Shown piece by piece: positions 1-7,465 of a DNA stretch of 64,000 nt. Position numbers and translations under genes: made by a program. The notes under the pieces are model-generated. The model was not told the DNA's origin and did no database searches. It saw only the letters and a program-made list of their open reading frames with translations. Positions within the stretch are counted from its first letter, which is position 1. Every line of letters begins with the position of its first letter. The stretch comes from Caldifarciminota bacterium SM23_42 (GTDB lineage: Bacteria > Hydrothermota > Tepidihabitantia > SM23-42): the NCBI GenBank assembly GCA_001303785.1, contig LJUJ01000005.1:1-64000 (forward strand). Reading direction: 5' to 3'.

Positions 1-973
1 CCAAAAGCCGTTGCACAATATCCTCGGCCCTGATCCCCTCGGCCTCAGCCGCGAAATTGGTGATGATACGGTGCCTGAGTACCGGAGCGGCAATGCTCTT
101 CACGTCTTCAATGTTCGGCGAGTACCGGCCTTCCAACGCTGCTTTGGCTTTGGCGCCAAGAATCAAGTATTGAGACGCGCGCGGCCCGGCACCCCAGGCA
201 ACATATTTTTTTATATAATCAGGCGCATCAGGATTCATGGGCCTAGTCACGGCGACCAACTCCACAACCTGATCGATAACATCATCGGCAACTGGCATTT
301 TCCTTATTAGTCGCTGAAACAGCAGAAATTTCTTAGCATCCAGGATCTTTTTCAACTCAACTTCGTATGCCGAGGTGGTTGTCTTGATGATCTCGACCTC
401 TTCGGTGGCGGCAGGATAATCAATGAGGATGGTAAACATGAACCGATCGAGTTGCGCCTCGGGCAAGGGATACGTTCCTTCCTGTTCAATAGGGTTCTGC
501 GTGGCCAGCACAAAAAAAGGTAATGACAATGCGTGGGTCTCACCGCCATAGGTCACCTTGTACTCCTGCATTGCCTGCAACAGAGCCGATTGGGTCTTGG
601 GTGGTGCCCGGTTAATCTCATCGGCCAAGATGACATTGGCAAAGACCGGACCTTTGACAAAACGGAAGTTACGTCGACCAGTACTCAAGTCCTCCTCGAT
701 TACCTGTGTTCCGGTAATGTCTGCCGGCATCAAATCCGGCGTGAACTGGATACGATTAAACCTCAGATCGAGAATACTAGCGATCGTGTTAACGAGCATG
801 GTTTTTGCCAAACCAGGTACGCCAATGATCAAGGAATGACCATTGCAGAACAAGCAAACCAGAACTTGATCAATAACCCGCTTCTGCCCGACGATCAGTT
901 TGGCGATCTCTACACATACTCTCTGATAAGAAACCTCTAGTTCTTCAATCTCCCTGCGATCAGCTTTCGTCAT
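1..973 (-). CDS. MoxR-family AAA+ ATPase (partial, runs off left edge)
   Basis: A MoxR-type AAA+ ATPase, a family of chaperone-like ATPases that usually act with von Willebrand-A and DUF58 partner proteins in envelope assembly or metal insertion. The frame is open from an ATG to the window edge, about 324 codons, so only the last few residues should be missing. Visible motifs are Walker A GVPGLAKT, Walker B with the family signature ILADEINRAPPKTQSALLQ, and sensor 1 VLATQNP. A weak GGAG precedes the start. The gene is the last of a minus-strand run (ilvE, rpiB, UPF0282) but is separated from it by the DnaA-box region. DUF58/VWA partners would be expected just beyond the left edge. Family assignment is secure; the specific role is unknown. 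Confidence 0.93.
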   Translation of the reverse strand, partial: MTKADRREIEELEVSYQRVCVEIAKLIVGQKRVIDQVLVCLFCNGHSLIIGVPGLAKTMLVNTIASILDLRFNRIQFTPDLMPADITGTQVIEEDLSTGRRNFRFVKGPVFANVILADEINRAPPKTQSALLQAMQEYKVTYGGETHALSLPFFVLATQNPIEQEGTYPLPEAQLDRFMFTILIDYPAATEEVEIIKTTTSAYEVELKKILDAKKFLLFQRLIRKMPVADDVIDQVVELVAVTRPMNPDAPDYIKKYVAWGAGPRASQYLILGAKAKAALEGRYSPNIEDVKSIAAPVLRHRIITNFAAEAEGIRAEDIVQRLL

Positions 974-1036
974 GTTTTCTGCTCCAAATTCTCATTAAAA
1001 AGGGGCAAAATAAGAATATGCGTTATTGCGAGAGTT

Positions 1037-1132
1037 TGTGGATAACCCATAAAATGACATATTAAAATCCTGAAAAAAGTTCCTAAATTTCATGCGAAAA
1101 ACTTATCCACAGCTTTTACCAAATTATCCACA
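1037..1132. other. Cluster of three perfect DnaA boxes, candidate oriC
   Basis: Three exact 9/9 matches to TTATCCACA lie in 96 bases: minus orientation at 1037-1045, plus orientation at 1103-1111 and 1124-1132. The sequence between and around them is A/T-rich, and the whole 169-base gap between the MoxR and UPF0282 genes holds nothing else. Such clusters next to A/T-rich DNA are typical of bacterial replication origins. No full-length dnaA is in the window. Elsewhere I noticed only single 8/9 matches inside genes. That this is oriC is an inference. Confidence 0.55.
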
Positions 1133-1142
1133 TTTCAACAAG

Positions 1143-2000
1143 CTATAAAGGCAGCCCGTTGTACATGTCTTTGCGCCTCGCTTCGAGTTGGTCTTCTTCC
1201 TTACCCAAGAAACCTGCTGCCGAACAAACGGTCACGTTATTTCGCAGTTTACCAAGATCCTTGATATAGTCAAACCAATTGAGATCTCTAAGCAAATGAT
1301 GGTCGATGATCATGGTCTTGAGCCGTGTGGAACTGATGATTTTTTTCAGATTCTCAATTGAAAGTTCGATGTCTGCCTTCTTGCAGTGAGAACCAAGCAG
1401 GTACGTCGGCGGTCCGTCAACGATGAAGATATCAGGGTCAACATCAATGACAAAATCCAAAGCCCCACTGTTCAACGGTCCCTGCACATCCGAGGTGAAA
1501 AGAAATCTCTGATCAGCCTCAACCATTACCTGGATGACGTATCCCAGCTTGGCTGTGAGTCCATGCAGGACCGGTTCGGAAAAGGCGACTCGTGCATTAC
1601 CGAAATCAAAAGTCTTACCATCCGCAATGTTGATGGATTTGGCATACTGCTCGATACGGCTCAGAAAACTCGCGGCGCGCTCTTTCTGGCTCTGATTCAA
1701 GAACTCACGTGGGTGTTTGAGAAATACATCCTTGTCCTCGTAGATCTCGGGATGATCTGGATTGTGGTGGTCGAAATGATAGTGGGTGACAACCACAATG
1801 TCCGACATATCGACCCAACGTGTGATGGCCTCCCACATCTCGCGATGACGGTCCAACTCGACGCGGTGTGGAGGGAGCGAATAACGGTCCGGTGACACCG
1901 AAACCCCCGGATCAATGAATATTCTCACGTCCGGTGTCTCAACATAGGTAGCCATGCTGCGTACGCCTAATGAATCAAATGCGATGGGCAGAATCTTCAT
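1143..2000 (-). CDS. UPF0282-family metallo-beta-lactamase-fold hydrolase
   Basis: A 285-residue metallo-hydrolase with the UPF0282 N-terminus (DSLGVRS then ATYVETPDV) and the metal-binding motif THYHFDHHN near residue 93-101. Further likely metal ligands are the HGL and TSDVQGP segments and the IDHH near the C-terminus. The UPF0282 family is best known from archaea, and its substrate is not established. The start overlaps the end of rpiB by 26 bases, indicating translational linkage in the ilvE-rpiB-UPF0282 run. Family assignment is firm; function is unknown. Confidence 0.88.
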   Translation of the reverse strand: MKILPIAFDSLGVRSMATYVETPDVRIFIDPGVSVSPDRYSLPPHRVELDRHREMWEAITRWVDMSDIVVVTHYHFDHHNPDHPEIYEDKDVFLKHPREFLNQSQKERAASFLSRIEQYAKSINIADGKTFDFGNARVAFSEPVLHGLTAKLGYVIQVMVEADQRFLFTSDVQGPLNSGALDFVIDVDPDIFIVDGPPTYLLGSHCKKADIELSIENLKKIISSTRLKTMIIDHHLLRDLNWFDYIKDLGKLRNNVTVCSAAGFLGKEEDQLEARRKDMYNGLPL

Positions 2001-2430
2001 AGTCTTTTATCTTATTGATGCGTCGAAGGTGACGGCCACCCTCGAATTTAGTGTTCAAAAACGTTTCAATAATATCTTGCATGCCTTTGCCAAACTCGAC
2101 AAAGCCAGCGGGCATAACCAGCACGTTCGCATTGTTATGAGCGCGTGCAAACCTTGCATACTCTGGTTCCGTGCAGAATGCTGCCCTCACGCCACGCACT
2201 TTGTTCGCGGCCATGACCATGCCCTGACCCGTATGGCACAACAGGACGCCATAAGTTACCTTACCAGCGGCAACGGCTTCGGCAACTTCGATCGCGATAT
2301 CCGGATAGTCGACCGACTCCTCGTTCTCTGCGCCGTAATCCAAAACCTCGCATCCCTGCTTACGAAGAAACTGGACTATCTGGGACTTTGTCTTGAAACC
2401 TCGATGATCCGTACCTATGCCAATTTTCAT
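1975..2430 (-). CDS. rpiB: Ribose-5-phosphate isomerase B
   Basis: RpiB interconverts ribose 5-phosphate and ribulose 5-phosphate in the pentose-phosphate pathway. The 151-residue protein starts with the family pattern GIGTDHRG. It keeps SVDYPD, the catalytic cysteine in LLCHTGQGM (more often CGTG) and the downstream AANKVRGVRAAFC. A GTG three codons upstream (2439) would also work; the ATG is chosen because RpiB proteins begin directly with the first beta strand. Neither start has a clear Shine-Dalgarno sequence. It lies 41 bases after ilvE and overlaps the UPF0282 gene. The G-to-H change next to the active-site Cys is unusual but does not remove a catalytic residue. Confidence 0.92.
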   Translation of the reverse strand: MKIGIGTDHRGFKTKSQIVQFLRKQGCEVLDYGAENEESVDYPDIAIEVAEAVAAGKVTYGVLLCHTGQGMVMAANKVRGVRAAFCTEPEYARFARAHNNANVLVMPAGFVEFGKGMQDIIETFLNTKFEGGRHLRRINKIKDYEDSAHRI

Positions 2431-2471
2431 GGCTTGCACGGATCAACAGAAAAACAACACATCGGGTAGTA

Positions 2472-3395
2472 CTAAGATACTTTCGTCAACCAATGATGCC
2501 TGTCTGGTTTCCGACCCTCAATGATATCAAAAAACGTCTTCTGTATCTGCTTAGTAATCGGCCCGGCCTTTCCTGCCCCGACCGTTATCTTATCTACCGA
2601 ACGGATCGGGGTTACCTCAGCAGCCGAACCCGTAAAGAACACCTCGTCCGTAATATAAAGGAATTCACGCGCTATCTTTTCCTCAATAACTTCGATTCCT
2701 AAATCTCTGGCAATGGTCATAACGGTATCGCGTGTGATCCCGGGTAAAATGCTGGCATGCAGCGGAGGCGTGTAGATAACGCCATCCTTAACCGTAAACA
2801 GATTCTCCCCTGATCCCTCGCTAAGATATCCGGTGTTATCGAGGGCAATACCTTCGCTGAATCCATAAAGCATGGCTTCCATCTTGATCAATTGAGAGTT
2901 CATGTAGTTCGCACAGCACTTGGCCATTGCCGGGAAAGTGTTCGGCGCCATTCTATTCCAGGAAGAGACCATCACGTCAACACCGTTCTCGAGTGCTTCA
3001 TCGCCTAAGTATTTACCCCACTGTAGAGTAGCGACCGCGACCTGCACTGGACAGGGAAATGGATTGACCCCCAACTCGCCATAGCCTCGAAAAGCAATCG
3101 GTCTGATATATGCCGCCTTCAACCCATTCTTTTTGATGAGCTCGACGGTTGCGTTGTTGATATCGTCGCGGGTAAAAGGAATTTCCATGCGGTAAATCTT
3201 TGCCGAGTTGAACAGACGATCGGTGTGTTCCTTTAACCGGAAAATCGCCGAGCCCTTCGGGGTATCATAGCATCTCAATCCCTCGAATACTCCGGTGCCG
3301 TAATGTATCACATGGGACATGAGGTGAATCTTCGCATCCTCCCACTCGATAAAATTTCCATCCATCCAAACATATTTGGTTTTCGCCATTGCCAT
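2472..3395 (-). CDS. ilvE: Branched-chain amino acid aminotransferase
   Basis: A PLP enzyme that transaminates Val, Leu and Ile with 2-oxoglutarate. The 307 residues match class IV (IlvE type) throughout: [15 protein letters not shown] near the N-terminus, the PLP lysine in MAKCCANY around residue 159, [17 protein letters not shown] and [16 protein letters not shown]. Length is normal. AGGAGG lies six bases before the ATG, and a TTGACT-16-TATAGT promoter gives a short leader. It heads the run that continues into rpiB. It is divergent from the glutamine synthetase gene, so two nitrogen-handling genes share one 94-base control region. Confidence 0.96.
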   Translation of the reverse strand: MAMAKTKYVWMDGNFIEWEDAKIHLMSHVIHYGTGVFEGLRCYDTPKGSAIFRLKEHTDRLFNSAKIYRMEIPFTRDDINNATVELIKKNGLKAAYIRPIAFRGYGELGVNPFPCPVQVAVATLQWGKYLGDEALENGVDVMVSSWNRMAPNTFPAMAKCCANYMNSQLIKMEAMLYGFSEGIALDNTGYLSEGSGENLFTVKDGVIYTPPLHASILPGITRDTVMTIARDLGIEVIEEKIAREFLYITDEVFFTGSAAEVTPIRSVDKITVGAGKAGPITKQIQKTFFDIIEGRKPDRHHWLTKVS

Positions 3396-3410
3396 GTTAC
3401 TCCTCCTTGA

Positions 3411-3441
3411 TTAACTATAGTTAAATAGGAACGGAAGTCAA
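3411..3441 (-). promoter_or_regulatory. ilvE promoter with palindrome over the -10 box
   Basis: On the minus strand, TTGACT (3436-3441) and TATAGT (3414-3419) are separated by 16 bases. The -10 lies inside a perfect 14-bp palindrome, TTAACTATAGTTAA (3411-3424). Such symmetry over a -10 would suit a repressor operator, but no regulator is identified. Confidence 0.6.
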
Positions 3442-3455
3442 GGAAAATTGTTGCG

Positions 3456-3483
3456 TTGACAAGACCTCCATTTCATCTATAAT
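3456..3483 (+). promoter_or_regulatory. Glutamine synthetase promoter (leaderless)
   Basis: Consensus TTGACA (3456-3461), 16-base spacer, consensus TATAAT (3478-3483). The GTG start lies six bases after the -10, where transcription is expected to begin, so the mRNA should be leaderless. Confidence 0.75.
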
Positions 3484-3489
3484 AGAACT

Positions 3490-4836
3490 GTGAAAACTCA
3501 AGATGTTATAAGAATAAAAAAGAAACTCGAAAGCGCAGGCACAAGATTTATCGACCTGAAATATCCATCACTCATCGGGAATCTGCATCACATCACGGTA
3601 CCATTCGATAGGTTCGACTGGATGCTCGAGAACGGATTGGGTGTCGATGGTTCCAGTTTACCCGGATACAAGGTCGTAGAGAAGGGAGACATGCTACTAT
3701 TCCCCGATTTATCCACCCTATTTTTCGATCCATTCTTCGAGCACAAGACTGTTTCCTTCCTGTGTAGCATACACTCGCCCGATAAACTCGTTCCCTACAT
3801 GCGTGACCCAAGGACAATTACAATGAAGACGGCTGCTTACGTCAAGGAAGAACTGCACACCGATGCATTCTTCCTGACTGAACTAGAATTCTATATGCTC
3901 GGTGAATGCGCGTATGGTGAGGGTCCTGGTTACAGCTTCTTTAGGATTGGACCTGGAAAGGAAAACGTGCAGAGCATAACATATCCAATAAGGAAAAAAG
4001 GTGGCTACCATGTAGGGCCACCGCAGGATCCGTATTTCAACATCCGTAACTCGATCATCGAGGCACTTTCGCTCTGTGGCATCAAGTCAAAGTACCATCA
4101 CCACGAGGTCGGTGAGAAGGGACAAGTGGAGATCGAGCTGGTGTTCGAACCATTAGTGAAAGCCGCGGATGACGTATTCCTCGCCAAGTATTTGATAAAA
4201 TGCGTTTCGCAGAAGCATGGTAAGTGGGTTACGTTCATGCCCAAGCCTTTCTTTGATGAATCCGGGAACGGCCTACATATGCATCAGTACCTCGGCAGCA
4301 AGAATAGATCTCTGTTCTATGCACCAAAAGGAGAATGTTATATGAGTGAAACGGCACTCAATTATATTGGCGGTATTCTCCACCATTCACGCGCCCTATG
4401 CGCAATAACCAATCCAAGCAGCAATTCCTACAAGCGCTTGATCCCGGGTTTCGAGGCACCTACTTACACCGACTTTGCATATGCAAATCGCACTTCGGCG
4501 ATACGTATTCCTGGTTACTTGAAGAATAAAAAGGTAATCGACATCGAATACCGCATTCCGGACGCAATGGCGAATCCTTTTCTAGCCATTCCCGCCGTTG
4601 TGCTTGCCGGCATCGACGGAATAAAGAACAGAACCAAGCCGCGGCAGAAAGAAAGACTACCATCAAATATGCTTGAAGCTATCGAAGCCTTGAAAAAGGA
4701 CCATGAATTCTTACTGCAAAACGACATTTTCAGCATGGACCTCATCGAAAGTTGGATCGAGGTCAAAACAAAGGAGTTCGAGGAAGTACACATAAGGCCT
4801 CATCCCCGTGAATTCGATTTGTACTTCGGTGCCTAG
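3490..4836 (+). CDS. glnA: Glutamine synthetase, type I
   Basis: Makes glutamine from glutamate, ammonia and ATP. The 448 residues carry the GS landmarks in order: DGSSLPGY, the ELEFYML metal-ligand strand, the HHHEVGEKGQ / EIEL region, GNGLHMHQYL, NPSSNSYKRLIPGFEAP, the SAIRIPGY substrate loop and YRIPDAMANPFLA. It is of the short GSI-alpha-like length and ends FDLYFGA without an NLYxLP adenylylation site, so adenylylation control is not expected. The start is GTG at the predicted transcription start with no Shine-Dalgarno, consistent with leaderless translation. An oxidoreductase gene follows after 14 bases. Confidence 0.94.
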   Translation: MKTQDVIRIKKKLESAGTRFIDLKYPSLIGNLHHITVPFDRFDWMLENGLGVDGSSLPGYKVVEKGDMLLFPDLSTLFFDPFFEHKTVSFLCSIHSPDKLVPYMRDPRTITMKTAAYVKEELHTDAFFLTELEFYMLGECAYGEGPGYSFFRIGPGKENVQSITYPIRKKGGYHVGPPQDPYFNIRNSIIEALSLCGIKSKYHHHEVGEKGQVEIELVFEPLVKAADDVFLAKYLIKCVSQKHGKWVTFMPKPFFDESGNGLHMHQYLGSKNRSLFYAPKGECYMSETALNYIGGILHHSRALCAITNPSSNSYKRLIPGFEAPTYTDFAYANRTSAIRIPGYLKNKKVIDIEYRIPDAMANPFLAIPAVVLAGIDGIKNRTKPRQKERLPSNMLEAIEALKKDHEFLLQNDIFSMDLIESWIEVKTKEFEEVHIRPHPREFDLYFGA

Positions 4837-4850
4837 GCGCGCCGGGTCGT

Positions 4851-5858
4851 ATGAAAAAGAAAATTAATGTTGGTGTCGTCGGGTGCGGTACGCATGCCCA
4901 AATTGCCCACCTGCCGTTCCTTAAGAAATACGATAGATGTAATCTCACCGCAATCTGCGATACCGAGATAAGAAAGATCGATCACTTGGGCTCCAAGTAT
5001 AATATCCCGAAAAGATATCAGGATTTTCAAGAAATGGTCAAAAGCCCTGATATCAACGCCCTTGTCATTGCCACCCCTAACTACCTTCACGCGCCTATGA
5101 CAATAACTGCACTCAAGTATGGCAAGGATGTGTTCTGTGAAACACCCATGGCAATCAACCTCGGAGAGGTGCGCGAAATGATAAGAGCTGCTGAACAAAG
5201 CGAACGCAAACTATTAATCGCCATGAATAACCGCTTGCGACCCGACGTACAGATACTCAAGAAGTTCATCAAAGAAGGAGAACTCGGTGAGATCTACTAC
5301 GCAAAAACGGGCTGGCTCATAGGCACACGTGAGTGGATACTGAGCCCCAAACGCTTAGAAAGCCTATCGAGTGGCGGCGGCGCATTCCTCAGTCTCGGTG
5401 TGCATCTTCTGGATATTGCCTTGTATCTGTTATCGAACAAAACGGCTAATACAATATTCGCCTCGGTACACCGAAAGGAAGCCGAGGCAGAAACCGAAGA
5501 CACCGCGATGTGTACGATCACCTTCGCCGACGAAACTCTCTTGACCATTGAAGTAGGTTGGTCACTACTGTTCGAAAAGGATTTTTTATATTGTAATGTT
5601 TTTGGAAACAAGGGAGCCGCGCTTCTCAACCCGCTAAAGATACAAAAGGAATTACACAACGAGCTGTTCAATGTGACACCAACGATCACTCACAAGAACA
5701 TCTACCGTAGCTCTTACGAATCCCAAACCAAGACGTTTATCGACTGTCTGGACAACAAAACAAAGCCGCCAATCACTCGGGAAGATGGACTTCTCATTGC
5801 CCGAATCACTGAAGCATTCTACTCGTCGGCGAGAAGAAAGCAGTTGATCAAGATATGA
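4851..5858 (+). CDS. Gfo/Idh/MocA-family NAD(P)-dependent oxidoreductase
   Basis: A 335-residue Rossmann-fold dehydrogenase-like protein. The cofactor-binding motif GVVGCGTHAQ is at the N-terminus, IATPNYLHAP follows, and the C-terminal substrate domain contains GGGAFLSLGVHLLDIALYLL. These enzymes usually oxidise or reduce sugars, inositols or related polyols. The motif normally reading EKP is ETP here (in FCETPMAIN), so the conserved active-site lysine is replaced by threonine. The protein may therefore have shifted chemistry or be a binding protein. It lies 14 bases after glnA and is probably co-transcribed with it. The substrate cannot be deduced. Confidence 0.87.
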   Translation: MKKKINVGVVGCGTHAQIAHLPFLKKYDRCNLTAICDTEIRKIDHLGSKYNIPKRYQDFQEMVKSPDINALVIATPNYLHAPMTITALKYGKDVFCETPMAINLGEVREMIRAAEQSERKLLIAMNNRLRPDVQILKKFIKEGELGEIYYAKTGWLIGTREWILSPKRLESLSSGGGAFLSLGVHLLDIALYLLSNKTANTIFASVHRKEAEAETEDTAMCTITFADETLLTIEVGWSLLFEKDFLYCNVFGNKGAALLNPLKIQKELHNELFNVTPTITHKNIYRSSYESQTKTFIDCLDNKTKPPITREDGLLIARITEAFYSSARRKQLIKI

Positions 5859-5895
5859 GGTACATGACGTGTCAGGCATATGGCCTCGGAGGTAG

Positions 5896-7383
5896 ATGAT
5901 GTTTAGATACCGTGACTATTTGCTCCTTGCTGTCGCCGCCTTGCTCATGTCATTATCCTTTCATCCTATAAAACTTCACTTCCTAGCCTGGTTTGGTCTT
6001 GTACCAATGCTGCTCGTGATAGAAGACGTGCGTCCCGGGCAATCGTTTCGAGCAGGTCTCATCTTCGGGTTCCTATTCGCACTATTTACGCTATTCTGGA
6101 TAGTATTCCTACAAATAGAAGTCAACATCAAGTTGCTGATGACCCTTGGACTCATCGTGCTCTTCCTCTATGTCGGTCTCTATTATGGCACCACCCTACT
6201 CATCATAAACAAAACCAACATCTGGATGCTGCCATTTGCAGTGACCGGTTTGGAATTCATTCGCGGGATTGGCGAACTGGGTTTTCCATGGCTAACGCTC
6301 GGCTACACACAAGCACGCTATCCTCTGTTTATTCAGCAGGCCGCAATATATGGCGTATATGGCATTTCTTTCTGGCTGGTGCTGTTGAATGTCTTAATCT
6401 ATCGCGCTGTAAAGAACACAAACGCTAAAAACATCTTGCTGGCAGTATTGGTTTTCGCCCTACCGATCTTGTACGGGATAGTTCGCCAAGAACCAAGCTA
6501 TAAAAGAAGGGTGTCAGTAGGGATAGTACAGCCAAACATCGATCCCAACATGAAATTCAGCAGCGAACTCCGTTACGAAACGTTTAGACGCCTGGTGAAC
6601 CTGTCCACCGAATGCGCGAATGCATCGTGGCGGGAAAATGCTGACTCATTAGATATCATAGTGTGGCCTGAAACTGCGACCCCTGTTTTTTTGAAATCGC
6701 CTGGTACGTACCAAGACCTTATCGTGCAACTGGTAAACAGGTTACGGGTTCCGATATTCACGGGCACTGCAATCTATGAGCGAAGGAACCACGAAATATA
6801 CAACGGTGCCGTACTCATAGAACCAAACCGCGGTATCAATCAGGAATACCGAAAAATCCATCTCGTGCCGTTCGGTGAACACATTCCATTCGACCGTCAT
6901 ATTGCCTTTCTGCGCAAAGTCGATTTCGGGGAGGGCGATTACAGCCCGGGTACCAGTCTGACCGTGTTTGAAACAGAGAAATTCAAATTCGCCTGTCTCA
7001 TATGCTTCGAGTCTATATTCCCCGAATTATGCAGGAGGTTTGTGCACGAAGGTGCCGACATACTCATAAACATCACCAACGATGGCTGGTTTGGCAAAAT
7101 TTCTGGCGCACAGCAGCACAATAACATGGCGATTTTGCGCAGCGTGGAGAACGGGGTAGTGTTATTGCGCAGCGCAAACACCGGGATATCTATGATCGTC
7201 GATCAATTTGGACGGGTCCGTGTAGAAAGACCGTTGTTCATAGAAGATATCATTGTCTTCAGCCTCGATATCGACCCAATAAATACGTTCTATCGAAGAC
7301 TGGGAGACTTATTGCCCATGATCAGTTTGATGTTGGTAACTGTGTTCGTTGCTAGAAGCTATATTTTGAAGCGACGGAAATGA
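5896..7383 (+). CDS. lnt: Apolipoprotein N-acyltransferase
   Basis: Lnt adds the third acyl chain to lipoproteins in the inner membrane, a diderm trait. The 495-residue protein has about six N-terminal membrane segments (residues 1-190), a periplasmic nitrilase-fold domain (about 210-460) and a final C-terminal helix. The triad is visible as Glu in WPETATP, Lys in YRKIHLVPFGEH and Cys in ACLICFESIF. GGAGG lies a few bases before tandem ATGs at 5896 and 5899; either could start. It follows the oxidoreductase by 37 bases. Length and topology match the family. Confidence 0.95.
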   Translation: MMFRYRDYLLLAVAALLMSLSFHPIKLHFLAWFGLVPMLLVIEDVRPGQSFRAGLIFGFLFALFTLFWIVFLQIEVNIKLLMTLGLIVLFLYVGLYYGTTLLIINKTNIWMLPFAVTGLEFIRGIGELGFPWLTLGYTQARYPLFIQQAAIYGVYGISFWLVLLNVLIYRAVKNTNAKNILLAVLVFALPILYGIVRQEPSYKRRVSVGIVQPNIDPNMKFSSELRYETFRRLVNLSTECANASWRENADSLDIIVWPETATPVFLKSPGTYQDLIVQLVNRLRVPIFTGTAIYERRNHEIYNGAVLIEPNRGINQEYRKIHLVPFGEHIPFDRHIAFLRKVDFGEGDYSPGTSLTVFETEKFKFACLICFESIFPELCRRFVHEGADILINITNDGWFGKISGAQQHNNMAILRSVENGVVLLRSANTGISMIVDQFGRVRVERPLFIEDIIVFSLDIDPINTFYRRLGDLLPMISLMLVTVFVARSYILKRRK

Positions 7384-7432
7384 ATCCTTTAGATCCGCAG
7401 ATATTTTGAAATAATATACCGGTCAACGAATG

Positions 7433-7460
7433 TTGACACAGATATCTATCTTGTTATAAT
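7433..7460 (+). promoter_or_regulatory. Promoter of the GAF-GGDEF gene (leaderless)
   Basis: TTGACA (7433-7438), 16-base spacer, TATAAT (7455-7460). The ATG follows five bases later with no Shine-Dalgarno sequence, predicting a leaderless transcript that also reads the downstream peptidase gene. Confidence 0.75.
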
Positions 7461-7465
7461 AAAAA

